The translations under genes and the position numbers were made by a program. DNA of 11,854 bases from an uncultured bacterium (GTDB lineage Bacteria; Bacteroidota; Bacteroidia; Bacteroidales; Bacteroidaceae): NCBI GenBank assembly GCA_905215655.1, contig CAJMQT010000063.1, forward strand, positions 1-11,854, written 5' to 3'. Positions 1 through 6,489 of the stretch are shown in pieces. The notes under the pieces were generated by a model. The model searched no databases, was not told the origin of the DNA, and saw only the letters and a program-made list of their open reading frames with translations. Position 1 is the first letter of the stretch, and the number at the start of each line of letters is the position of its first letter.

Positions 1-130
1 ATCCGCCGTCTTGTCTCCCGTCCCGTCTCGACATAGCCCGCTATGCCTTCGACGACACGGGAAACAATCCGACAAATATAAAGACACAACCGATAGAAAA
101 TCTAATGACCGATTTGGGTTAATTTCCTAA
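1..130. other. Gene-free left edge with structured palindrome
   Basis: No convincing gene is seen. Bases 21-62 form a nested inverted repeat: CATAGC (32-37) pairs with GCTATG (40-45) across two bases, TCGA (28-31) matches TCGA (49-52), and TCCCGT (21-26) pairs with ACGGGA (57-62). On the minus strand a TATATTTG box (complement of 73-80) resembles the Bacteroidetes -7 element, but I see no -33 TTG at 19-21 bases upstream of it. The palindrome may be the leader of a minus-strand gene beginning beyond the window, or the edge of a repetitive element. The evidence does not separate these. Confidence 0.35.
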
Positions 131-274
131 AAGACCGTACTTACGATTTTAAACGATGGTCTTTTACATTGCAAAAGCTTACCTTTTAGAATGTAAAAGG
201 CGGTCTTTTGCAATGTAAAAGACCGCCTTTTGCGAAACGACCTGTTTGCAATAAAAATCGTAAGTATATGGTCT
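131..274. repeat. Large inverted repeat enclosing 22-base palindromic array A
   Basis: The outer arms are TACTTACGATTTT (138-150) and its exact complement AAAATCGTAAGTA (254-266). They are extended by AAGACC (131-136) against GGTCTT (269-274) with a small unpaired gap. Between them sits array A: AAAACG-type unit 151-165 (degenerate), then three clean 15-mers of form AAAAG-N5-CTTTT at 173-187, 195-209 and 217-231, each separated by 7 bases, giving a 22-base pitch. Units 195-209 and 217-231 are perfect complements with a 7-base loop (210-216), so they can fold into a 15-bp hairpin with an A-tract before and a T-tract after. That makes it a plausible bidirectional terminator, about 90 bases past the gcvPB stop. 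The terminator role is inferred. Confidence 0.75.
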
Positions 275-323
275 TGAAATATTACAGACTGTAAGTAAAC
301 GTTCTGGAATTAACACTTCATGA

Positions 324-1766
324 TCACGGGCGGTAAGTAAGGTGCGGCTCTTTGGCTGCGAGGACATCGTCTACGCGACCTATCGGCGTATCGTGGGGTG
401 CGCTCTTCACCAGTTCGGGGTCGTTCTTCGCCTCCTCGGCAATCTTCCGCATCACGGCGATAAAGCCGTCGATGGTGTCCTTGCTCTCGCTTTCGGTCGG
501 CTCGATCATAAGCGACTCGTGGAAAAGCAGCGGGAAGTAAATCGTCGGTGCGTGGTAACCGTAGTCCAAGAGGCGCTTTGCTACGTCCATTGTCGTAACG
601 CCTGTGCTCTTGTCTTTCAGTCCGTCAAAGACGAACTCGTGCTTGCACAGTCCCTCGATGGGCAGTTCGTAGACGTCTTTCAGACATTCCTTGATATAGT
701 TTGCGTTAAGTGTCGCGAGCGGACCGACCATCTTCACGTTCTCCTTTCCGAGCGAGAGGATGTAGGTGTAAGCCTTGACGATAACGCCGAAGTTGCCGAG
801 GAATGCTCCCACGCTGATACCGTTGCCGTCGGTCTCAACGGTGAACGTGTCGCCGTTTTTGACCACACGCGGCACGGGAAGGAACTTTTCCAAACCTTGA
901 CGCACGCCTACGGGACCGCTGCCGGGGCCTCCTCCGCCGTGCGGAGTGGAGAATGTCTTGTGCAGGTTGACGTGCATGACGTCAAATCCCATGTCTCCGG
1001 GGCGGCAAACGCCGAGCATCGGGTTAAGGTTTGCACCGTCGTAATACATCAGCGCGCCACAATCGTGAACGAGTTTTGCTATCTCGGGGATCTCCCTTTC
1101 AAACAGTCCGAGGGTGTTCGGGTTGGTCATCATCATCGCTGCGACCGTGTCGTCGAGCAGCCCGCGCAGGTCGTCAACGTCCACTATGCCGTCTTTCGTG
1201 CTCTTCACCTCAACGATTTGCAGTCCGCAGACAGCCGCCGAAGCGGGATTTGTGCCGTGAGCCGAGTCGGGAACGATTACCTTCACCCTCTTGTCGTCGC
1301 CCCTGCTTGCATGATAAGCACGGATAATCATCAGTCCGGTAAGCTCGCCGTGCGCCCCGGCAAACGGGTTAAGCGTGAACTCGCTCAGTCCCGTCAGCGC
1401 CGAGAGGGAGCGTTGCAGGTTGTAATATATCTCCAACGCGCCTTGGCATGACGTCTCCGGCTGCAACGGATGCAGAGCCGTTATCGAGCGCAGAGCCGAC
1501 ATCTCCTCGTTGATCGAGGGGTTATATTTCATTGTGCAACTGCCCAACGGATAGAAACCGTTGTTCACTCCGAAGTTGTTTCCGCTCAGGTTGGTGTAAT
1601 GGCGCACCACCGTCATCTCGTCACATTCGGGCAGCGGCGCGTCATCTTTGCGCCTCATGTCCTGCGGCAGTTCGTAATCGCCAAAGTCGTTTGCCGGCAG
1701 CGAGCAGCCCTTTCTTCCCGGATGAGACAGCTCGAATATCAAGTTGCCGTATAATTTGCTGTTCAT
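324..1766 (-). CDS. gcvPB: Glycine dehydrogenase (decarboxylating) subunit 2, GcvPB
   Basis: This is the C-terminal half of the glycine cleavage P protein, as a separate 480-residue subunit. With GcvPA it forms the PLP-dependent cytosolic enzyme that decarboxylates glycine and transfers aminomethyl to lipoyl-GcvH. The PLP-binding lysine is K270 in the motif NLHKTFSTPHGGGGPG (267-282), followed by the glycine-rich loop. GSCTMKYNP (75-83) and DSAHGTNPAS (167-176) are further family signatures. Length fits stand-alone GcvPB. The ATG at 1766 follows the gcvPA stop by 24 bases, without a Shine-Dalgarno site. It is the last gene of the operon; the array A palindrome lies downstream. Identification is very secure. 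Confidence 0.97.
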   Translation of the reverse strand: MNSKLYGNLIFELSHPGRKGCSLPANDFGDYELPQDMRRKDDAPLPECDEMTVVRHYTNLSGNNFGVNNGFYPLGSCTMKYNPSINEEMSALRSITALHPLQPETSCQGALEIYYNLQRSLSALTGLSEFTLNPFAGAHGELTGLMIIRAYHASRGDDKRVKVIVPDSAHGTNPASAAVCGLQIVEVKSTKDGIVDVDDLRGLLDDTVAAMMMTNPNTLGLFEREIPEIAKLVHDCGALMYYDGANLNPMLGVCRPGDMGFDVMHVNLHKTFSTPHGGGGPGSGPVGVRQGLEKFLPVPRVVKNGDTFTVETDGNGISVGAFLGNFGVIVKAYTYILSLGKENVKMVGPLATLNANYIKECLKDVYELPIEGLCKHEFVFDGLKDKSTGVTTMDVAKRLLDYGYHAPTIYFPLLFHESLMIEPTESESKDTIDGFIAVMRKIAEEAKNDPELVKSAPHDTPIGRVDDVLAAKEPHLTYRP

Positions 1767-1790
1767 GGTGTTTTTCTTTGTTTGAAGTTA

Positions 1791-3116
1791 TTATATCGCT
1801 TGTGCGCACAGACTTACCAGTTTGTCTGCCTCTGCCTTGGTGCGGTTCTCCGTTACGGCGAACATTATCTCGTTGTCAGACACCTTCACGCCGCCGAGGA
1901 TGCCGTTGTCGGCGAGCTTTTTCTGCAACAGATCCACGTCGCCGTCGTACCGGAGGCAGAACTCGTTGAAGAAAGGCCGGTCGTATGAGAGAGTGAAATG
2001 CCCCGTCTCGATCAGACGTTCGCAAAGATAATGCGCTCCCGAATACGACAGACGTGCCGCCTCTTTGAGACCTTCCTTGCCCATGACGGCAAGATAAACG
2101 GTCACGAAGAGCGCCATAAGGCTCTGGTTGGAGCAGATGTTCGACGTCGCTTTCTGGCGCCGGATATGTTGCTCCCGTGCTTGCAGGGTCAGCACGAAGG
2201 TGCGTTGTCCGCGGTTGTCGCGCGTCTCTCCGACTATGCGTCCGGGCATTTTGCGCATCAGTTTCTCGGTGCAGCACATGTAACCGAGGTACGGTCCGCC
2301 GAACGACATTGGTATTCCGAGCGACTGTGCCTCGCCGACGGCGATGTCGGCGCCAAGTTCTCCGGGTGTTTTCAGCAGCGCGAGGTCTGCCGCCACGCTG
2401 TTCATCACGAACAGAGCCTTGTGCTCATGGCATGCGTCGGCAAAGCCTTCGTAGTCTTCAATGATACCGAAGCGGTTGGGTTGCTGCACCACCACGCCGG
2501 CAACTCCGCCGCTTTCAAGACGCGTGCGCATGTCGTCGGCGTCGGTAATGCCGTCTTTTTGAGCTATCATCTCAATCTTTATGCCGTGGAAACGGGCGTA
2601 AGTGTTGACGACGGCGAGCACCTTCGGATCGATGGTCGACGATACAAGCACCTTCTCCGCCTTCTTCACGGCGCCGTAAGCCATCATCACCGCCTCGGCC
2701 GTAGCCGTCGCGCCGTCATACATCGAGGCGTTGGAGATGTCCATGCCGGTAAGCATCGACATCATGCTTTGATACTCGAAGATGTAATGGAGGGTGCCTT
2801 GGGATATCTCGGCTTGGTAGGGTGTGTAGCTCGTAAGAAACTCCGAACGACTCAGGAGCTGAGGTATTATCGACGGAGTGTAATGGTCGTAGACGCCCGC
2901 TCCTGCGAAACAGGTGAGCGGTCGGTTGTCTTTGCAGATGCGGTCGAAGATGTTTCGTATCTCAATCTCGCTCTTTTCGCCGGGCAGATCGTAGTCTCCT
3001 TTAAAGCGTATTGCCTCCGGCACTTCCGAATAAAGCTCTTCAAGAGACTTCAACCCGATGCGTTCGAGCATCTTCTCGATATCTTCCCGCGTGTGTGGAA
3101 AATATTTGTAAGCCAT
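1791..3116 (-). CDS. gcvPA: Glycine dehydrogenase (decarboxylating) subunit 1, GcvPA
   Basis: This is the N-terminal half of the P protein (441 residues from the chosen start), the partner of GcvPB in glycine decarboxylation. Family features include MAYKYFPHTREDIEKML at the N terminus, the GAGVYDHYTPSIIPQL block, SYTPYQAEISQGTLHYIFEY, and the MYDGATATAEA segment. The reading frame stays open upstream to 3188, but that would add 24 residues encoded by the 8-base repeat array (LTCQLINLL and so on). I therefore place the start at the ATG complementary to 3114-3116, where family similarity begins. No Shine-Dalgarno site is visible. The gene lies 183 bases after gcvH and 24 bases before gcvPB. It has no truncation or frameshift. 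Confidence 0.96.
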   Translation of the reverse strand: MAYKYFPHTREDIEKMLERIGLKSLEELYSEVPEAIRFKGDYDLPGEKSEIEIRNIFDRICKDNRPLTCFAGAGVYDHYTPSIIPQLLSRSEFLTSYTPYQAEISQGTLHYIFEYQSMMSMLTGMDISNASMYDGATATAEAVMMAYGAVKKAEKVLVSSTIDPKVLAVVNTYARFHGIKIEMIAQKDGITDADDMRTRLESGGVAGVVVQQPNRFGIIEDYEGFADACHEHKALFVMNSVAADLALLKTPGELGADIAVGEAQSLGIPMSFGGPYLGYMCCTEKLMRKMPGRIVGETRDNRGQRTFVLTLQAREQHIRRQKATSNICSNQSLMALFVTVYLAVMGKEGLKEAARLSYSGAHYLCERLIETGHFTLSYDRPFFNEFCLRYDGDVDLLQKKLADNGILGGVKVSDNEIMFAVTENRTKAEADKLVSLCAQAI

Positions 3117-3133
3117 GTGTTCAGTAGATTTTA

Positions 3134-3248
3134 AGGTTAATGAATTAAGCAAACGAGCTAATAAATTGATGAGTTGACAAGTTAACAAGTTGACGAGTTG
3201 ACAAGCAGATTAGCTTGTCTACTTGTCACTTGTCTACTTGTTTACTTT
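3134..3248. repeat. 8-base-pitch repeat array in gcvH-gcvPA spacer
   Basis: The spacer is built of 8-base units. Successive units from 3155 are GAGCTAAT, AAATTGAT, GAGTTGAC, AAGTTAAC, AAGTTGAC and GAGTTGAC. A 7-bp hairpin follows (GACAAGC 3200-3206 with GCTTGTC 3213-3219), and then complementary-flavoured ACTTGTCT-type units run to about 3245. The whole can fold as a long imperfect hairpin in the operon transcript. Bases 3172-3245 are a direct repeat of 3712-3784. Confidence 0.85.
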
Positions 3249-3299
3249 AAAAATCTGATCGTTTACTTCTTAAATTCAGCGCTATCACGCCGGATTTGA

Positions 3300-3683
3300 T
3301 TATTTCTTTGCGCAGAACTCCTCGTAAGCCTTAGCGTCCATGAGGCTCTCCAGCTCGCTCTCATCGCTCAGTTCAACCTTCATTATCCAGTTGGCGTAAG
3401 CGTCTTGATTGATCAGTTCGGGAGCGTCTTCAAGCTCTTCGTTCACCTCGACAACAGTTCCGCTGACGGGAGAGATAAGGTCGCTTGCCGCCTTAACGCT
3501 CTCAACGGCACCGAAATCCTCGCCTGCCTCAACGTCGTCGTCAGCCTCCGGCATGTCGACATAAACGATATTGCCGAGAGCTTGCTGTGCGAAATCTGTG
3601 ATACCGACGTAGCCTATGCCTCCTTCTACTTTCACATACTCGTGCGACTCCGTGTAAAATAGTCCTTCAATGATTTTTGCCAT
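3300..3683 (-). CDS. gcvH: Glycine cleavage system H protein (lipoyl carrier)
   Basis: GcvH is the small shuttle protein of glycine cleavage. Its lipoyl-lysine arm accepts aminomethyl from the P protein, presents it to GcvT, and is reoxidised by the L protein. The 127-residue length is typical. The lipoylation site is K64 in ESVKAASD (61-68), followed by LISPVSGTVVEVNE (69-82). The N terminus has the usual YTESHEYVKVE and GYVGITDFAQQALG segments. The start ATG (3683) has an A-rich leader and no Shine-Dalgarno site. gcvH sits between two spacers of 144 and 183 bases that carry the same direct repeat, unlike the 24-base spacers elsewhere in the operon. LplA, encoded two genes upstream, is the likely lipoate-attaching enzyme. 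Confidence 0.97.
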   Translation of the reverse strand: MAKIIEGLFYTESHEYVKVEGGIGYVGITDFAQQALGNIVYVDMPEADDDVEAGEDFGAVESVKAASDLISPVSGTVVEVNEELEDAPELINQDAYANWIMKVELSDESELESLMDAKAYEEFCAKK

Positions 3684-3711
3684 GACTTTTATTTTTTAGT
3701 TATTTCTTTTT

Positions 3712-3826
3712 AGTTGACGAGTTAACGAGTAAACGAGGAGACAAGCTGATTAGCTTGTTACTTGTCACTTGTCTACTTGTTTACTCACAAAGTTTACTTG
3801 TCCCTCGTCTACTTATCTACTCAATA
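3712..3826. repeat. 8-base-pitch repeat array in gcvT-gcvH spacer
   Basis: This is the second copy of the spacer array, with AGTTGACG, AGTTAACG, AGTAAACG and AGGAGACA units from 3712. A 7-bp hairpin follows (ACAAGCT 3741-3747 with AGCTTGT 3752-3758), then ACTTGTC-type units. Bases 3712-3784 match 3172-3245 in the same orientation with about eight differences over 74 positions. The two copies start exactly 540 bases apart. A further degenerate tail (TTTACTTG, TCTACTTA, TCTACTCA units) runs to the gcvT stop. Confidence 0.85.
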
Positions 3827-3827
3827 A

Positions 3828-4919
3828 TTATTTCTTATAATTGCTTTGATAAAATCTTTTCTTCACGACGGTGCCCGGGAACACTTTCTTACGTATCTGA
3901 ACGTCGAGGCGTGTGCCGAGAGCGGCGCAGGCGGTGTCTACCAACGCCATGCAGATACTTTTGTCGAGAGAGATCGAGCGATAGCCGGTTGTCACCTCGC
4001 CGACCTCCTTTCCGTCGCAGATAACGGGGTAACCGTGGCGCGGGACAGCCTTTCCTTCAAGCTCGATGCCTACCAACTTACGGCTCACTCCGTCCGTCTT
4101 CTGCTTTACGAGGGCGTCTTTTCCGATGAACCCGGGCTTGTCGAGCTTGCAAAACATGCCCAGTCCTGCCATTACGGGCGATATTTTGTCGGTCAGTTCG
4201 TCGCCGTAGAGCGGCAGACCTGCCTCAAAACGCAGCGTGTCACGACATCCGAGACCGCACGGCAGGCAGCGTCCGCTTGCCAAAAGCTTGTCCCATTGCG
4301 CGATGATAAAGCTCGGATCTCCGTATATTTCAAAGCCGTCTTCACCGGTGTAGCCCGTCCTGCTGACGATAATCTCTCCCTTTCCGGAGGGCAGGGTCTT
4401 GACGGTATAGAACGTAAGTTCCTTGCATGGAAGTTCCAAAACGCTTTCCATCACCTCCTCGGCGTCGGGACCTTGCACTGCAAGCTGCCCGTATCTGTCG
4501 GAACAATGGTCGATGATGACGTCGTAACCTGCCGCATGTTGCTCTATCCAAGCTACATCTTTGTCGATGTTTGCGGCATTGATGACGAGGAAGAAATCGT
4601 TTTCGCCCATCTTGTAGACCAGCAGATCGTCCACCACTCCGCCATCTTCGTAGAGCATCATGCCGTAAAAGATTTTATGAAGAGGGGCGTCCGTGATGTC
4701 GTTGGTGAAGATATGGTTGACGAACTTCTCTGCATCGGCACCTTTGACGATGACCTCTCCCATGTGTGAGACGTCGAAAACGCCGCAATGTTTGCGCACG
4801 GCTTCGTGCTCTTCGATGATCGATGAGTATTGTATCGGCATATCGTAGCCGGCGAAGGGCTGCATCAGAGCGCCGAGTGCCACGTGTTTGTCGTAAAGAC
4901 AGGTTCTTTTATTTTCCAT
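3828..4919 (-). CDS. gcvT: Glycine cleavage system T protein (aminomethyltransferase)
   Basis: GcvT takes the aminomethyl group from lipoyl-GcvH, releases ammonia and forms 5,10-methylene-tetrahydrofolate. The 363-residue length is normal. The folate-binding GCV_T domain opens with GALMQPFAGYDMPIQYSS (16-33) and GVFDVSHMGE (46-55). GGVVDDLLVY (93-102) holds the conserved acidic residues near the folate site. The segment CGLGCRDTLRFEAGLPLYG is the usual family block, and GFIGKDAL precedes the C-terminal barrel domain. The ATG at 4919 lies 24 bases after the lplA stop, so the two are probably cotranscribed. The 144-base gap to gcvH is filled by repeats. No anomalies are seen in the coding region. 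Confidence 0.97.
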   Translation of the reverse strand: MENKRTCLYDKHVALGALMQPFAGYDMPIQYSSIIEEHEAVRKHCGVFDVSHMGEVIVKGADAEKFVNHIFTNDITDAPLHKIFYGMMLYEDGGVVDDLLVYKMGENDFFLVINAANIDKDVAWIEQHAAGYDVIIDHCSDRYGQLAVQGPDAEEVMESVLELPCKELTFYTVKTLPSGKGEIIVSRTGYTGEDGFEIYGDPSFIIAQWDKLLASGRCLPCGLGCRDTLRFEAGLPLYGDELTDKISPVMAGLGMFCKLDKPGFIGKDALVKQKTDGVSRKLVGIELEGKAVPRHGYPVICDGKEVGEVTTGYRSISLDKSICMALVDTACAALGTRLDVQIRKKVFPGTVVKKRFYQSNYKK

Positions 4920-4932
4920 AGGTATTATTGTT

Positions 4933-4967
4933 TTATCAGATTGTCAGGTTGTTATCAGGTTAACGAA
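4933..4967. repeat. Short 8-base repeat spanning the lplA stop codon
   Basis: Units TTATCAGA (4933-4940), TTGTCAGG (4941-4948), TTATCAGG (4952-4959, after 3 extra bases) and TTAACGAA (4960-4967) repeat at close to 8 bases. The run covers the lplA-gcvT spacer and the last codons of lplA, so the VNLITT tail and stop of LplA are encoded by repeat units. Confidence 0.55.
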
Positions 4968-5915
4968 ATCGTCTTTTTTCAGGTTCATTATTATGTCGTC
5001 GAGTCGCGGGGGCAGCGCTTTCGCTATCTCGTCGCGGCTGAACGGCACGTTCTTCAACCGTCCAATAATGCCTCGGTCGACCTCTCCTATAATGAAATAG
5101 TCGCCGTGCATGTCGGCTTTCTTTATCGTTCCGTTCTTTATCTCCAAGCCAATCTCAAACTCGCCGACGCCTTCTATCCGTCCTTTTCGCGTCAGGGTGT
5201 AGCGCGGGTTGTTGCCGTAGATGAATTCGGGAGAGAGGTATTCGCGCTCGATTTCTTCGATTTTACGTATCGCCTCCTTGTCGAGCACTATCTCGCCGCG
5301 GCACAAGTCTGCCTTGACAAAGCGTTTGAATGTCTCTATGTCGATGTCGATATAATCTTTGAGCAGGGCGATATGCTGTCTCACGCTTTGTATCCCTTTG
5401 CTCACGAGTTTTTCATCCGACGGCGTTATGCTCCGTGTCATGTTCTCGATGTCCGTGTCGTAAAGCATCGTTCCGTGGACAATGCTCTTGCCGGGGACAT
5501 GGTAGAAGGCGTTGCCCGACACCTTGCGGTCGCCTATCATTATGTCGTTGCGCCCGCTGCCGTGAGCCTCCACGCCGAGGGAGCGGAGCGAATGTATTAC
5601 CATGTTGATGTATCTGTTGAAGACAAAGCCCACGTTTTCTTCTGCCGTAACATACGAGAACATTATGTTTTTCATATCTGCGTAGACGCATCCGCCACCG
5701 CTTTTGCGCCTGAACATGCTGATACCGCGACTGCGGCAGTAGTCTGTGTTGACCTCGCTCTCTATCAGTTGGTTGCGACCGAAGATCACCGAAGGCTCCA
5801 CCTGCCAGTAAAAGAAACAGTCTTTCTCATCGATGAAACGCGCCACATACTCCTCCATGGCGAGATAAAACGACAGGCGTCTCACACATTCATCGGGCAG
5901 CGATATGTATTTCAT
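4944..5915 (-). CDS. lplA: Lipoate-protein ligase A
   Basis: LplA activates lipoate with ATP and transfers it to a specific lysine of acceptor proteins; here the obvious acceptor is GcvH. The 323-residue protein has the BPL/LPL catalytic fold: GRNQL (46-50), RRKSGGGCVYAD (69-80), the RNDIMIGDRKVSGNAF block (122-137) with K131 in the position of the catalytic lysine, and HGTML (147-151). Residues from about 240 onward look like the C-terminal accessory domain of bacterial LplA, so adenylation and transfer are probably both done by this one protein. It is the first gene of the operon: its ATG is about 75 bases downstream of the predicted start site, and gcvT follows after 24 bases. Preference for GcvH over other lipoyl proteins is inferred from context. 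Confidence 0.93.
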   Translation of the reverse strand: MKYISLPDECVRRLSFYLAMEEYVARFIDEKDCFFYWQVEPSVIFGRNQLIESEVNTDYCRSRGISMFRRKSGGGCVYADMKNIMFSYVTAEENVGFVFNRYINMVIHSLRSLGVEAHGSGRNDIMIGDRKVSGNAFYHVPGKSIVHGTMLYDTDIENMTRSITPSDEKLVSKGIQSVRQHIALLKDYIDIDIETFKRFVKADLCRGEIVLDKEAIRKIEEIEREYLSPEFIYGNNPRYTLTRKGRIEGVGEFEIGLEIKNGTIKKADMHGDYFIIGEVDRGIIGRLKNVPFSRDEIAKALPPRLDDIIMNLKKDDFVNLITT

Positions 5916-5996
5916 GGTTTTTCATTTCTTAATCCGCTATTTTCCGCAGAACACCGACCGTCAAACGGCTGTGCGAATATTTATTCTTCTAATTTG

Positions 5997-6028
5997 CAAA
6001 TATAGGAAATAAATCTTTTATTCGCAAT
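5997..6028 (-). promoter_or_regulatory. Putative Bacteroidetes-type promoter of the lplA-gcv operon
   Basis: On the minus strand ATTG (complement of 6025-6028) is followed after exactly 20 bases by TATATTTG (complement of 5997-6004). This fits the TTTG / TAnnTTTG consensus of the Bacteroidetes primary sigma factor, with one mismatch in the upstream box. The predicted transcript would start near 5990 and have a leader of about 75 bases. I see no glycine riboswitch aptamer in that leader, only a weak CCGT-TTG-ACGG hairpin. Confidence 0.65.
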
Positions 6029-6042
6029 CAATATTTTGAAAA

Positions 6043-6215
6043 ATTGAAAGATTGAAAGGTGGAAAAATTGAAAGGTTGAAGTTCAGGAGTATAGAAGTGA
6101 GGAGGTCAGGAGTATAGAAGTGCAGAAGTGCAGGAGTGCAGACAAATCCTCCGTCGCTTTTAATTCGTAAAGCAAAATTCAAAAGTGCAGAAGTACAGAA
6201 GTGCAGAAGTACAGA
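6043..6215. repeat. Three 8-base-pitch tandem arrays
   Basis: The first array (6043-6082) has five units of ATTGAAAG type. The second (6085-6144) has units AGGAGTAT, AGAAGTG, AGGAGGTC, AGGAGTAT, AGAAGTGC, AGAAGTGC and AGGAGTGC. After about 40 non-repeat bases the third (6184-6215) alternates AGTGCAGA and AGTACAGA twice. All keep an 8-base pitch (one 7-base unit), although the unit sequences differ. An 87-codon open frame over this stretch on the minus strand is low-complexity and is not a gene. No coding or RNA function is visible. Confidence 0.85.
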
Positions 6216-6370
6216 CAATGGCTTTTGAGAATAATGATCAGGGATGGTTATATCCGGACTTATATTCGTCATTACTTCCAATCAACATGAGTCAGTCGAA
6301 CGCCAAAATTCATGCCATGAAAAACAGAAGCGTAACTCATTGAGTCTCTGTTAATTAATAACCGCCTTCC
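6216..6370. other. Gene-free spacer between repeat arrays
   Basis: This stretch separates the 8-base arrays from the 22-base array. I see no credible gene, RNA or promoter in it. The only local structure is a short palindrome, ACTCA-T-TGAGT (6335-6345). Confidence 0.5.
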
Positions 6371-6458
6371 AAAAGACCGCCTTTTGCATTGTAAAAGGCG
6401 GTCTTTTAGAGGGTAAAAGCTTGCCTTTTGCAAGGTAAAAGCTTACCTTTTGCAAAGG
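6371..6458. repeat. 22-base-pitch palindromic array B
   Basis: Four clean 15-base modules of form AAAAG-N5-CTTTT lie at 6371-6385, 6393-6407, 6415-6429 and 6437-6451, each followed by a 7-base spacer. The cores are ACCGC, GCGGT, CTTGC and CTTAC. The first two modules are perfect complements and can form a 15-bp hairpin with loop GCATTGT. The motif GAAACGACTTG follows at 6468-6478; array A has GAAACGACCTG at 234-244, on the same side of its modules. A terminator-like shape is possible, but the strict pitch and the extra modules go beyond a simple terminator. Confidence 0.85.
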
Positions 6459-6489
6459 CAAGGATAAGAAACGACTTGACTGAACAATA

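Noticed and set aside
151..231. CRISPR array
   Set aside because: The 7-base spacers are far too short and themselves similar, the modules are palindromic, and no cas genes are present. The same applies to 6371-6458.
179..367. 62-codon minus-strand open frame
   Set aside because: It overlaps the end of gcvPB and the 22-base palindromic array, has no family similarity that I recognise, and its C-terminal half is encoded by repeat modules.
1998..3134. 378-codon plus-strand open frame opposite gcvPA
   Set aside because: It is antisense to a secure gene and has the His/Val/Arg-rich composition of a shadow frame. The similar long plus-strand frames at 342-1451, 3846-4769 and 4830-6005 were rejected for the same reason.
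3117..3188. 24-residue N-terminal extension of GcvPA
   Set aside because: It is encoded by the 8-base repeat array and is absent from the family; the ATG at 3116 begins the conserved sequence.
5916..5990. Glycine riboswitch in the leader of the operon
   Set aside because: The leader is only about 75 bases and shows no tandem aptamer architecture, only one 4-bp hairpin.
6018..6281. 87-codon minus-strand open frame
   Set aside because: It lies wholly over the 8-base tandem arrays and encodes repetitive Leu/Ser/Phe-rich sequence; the open frame follows from the repeats.
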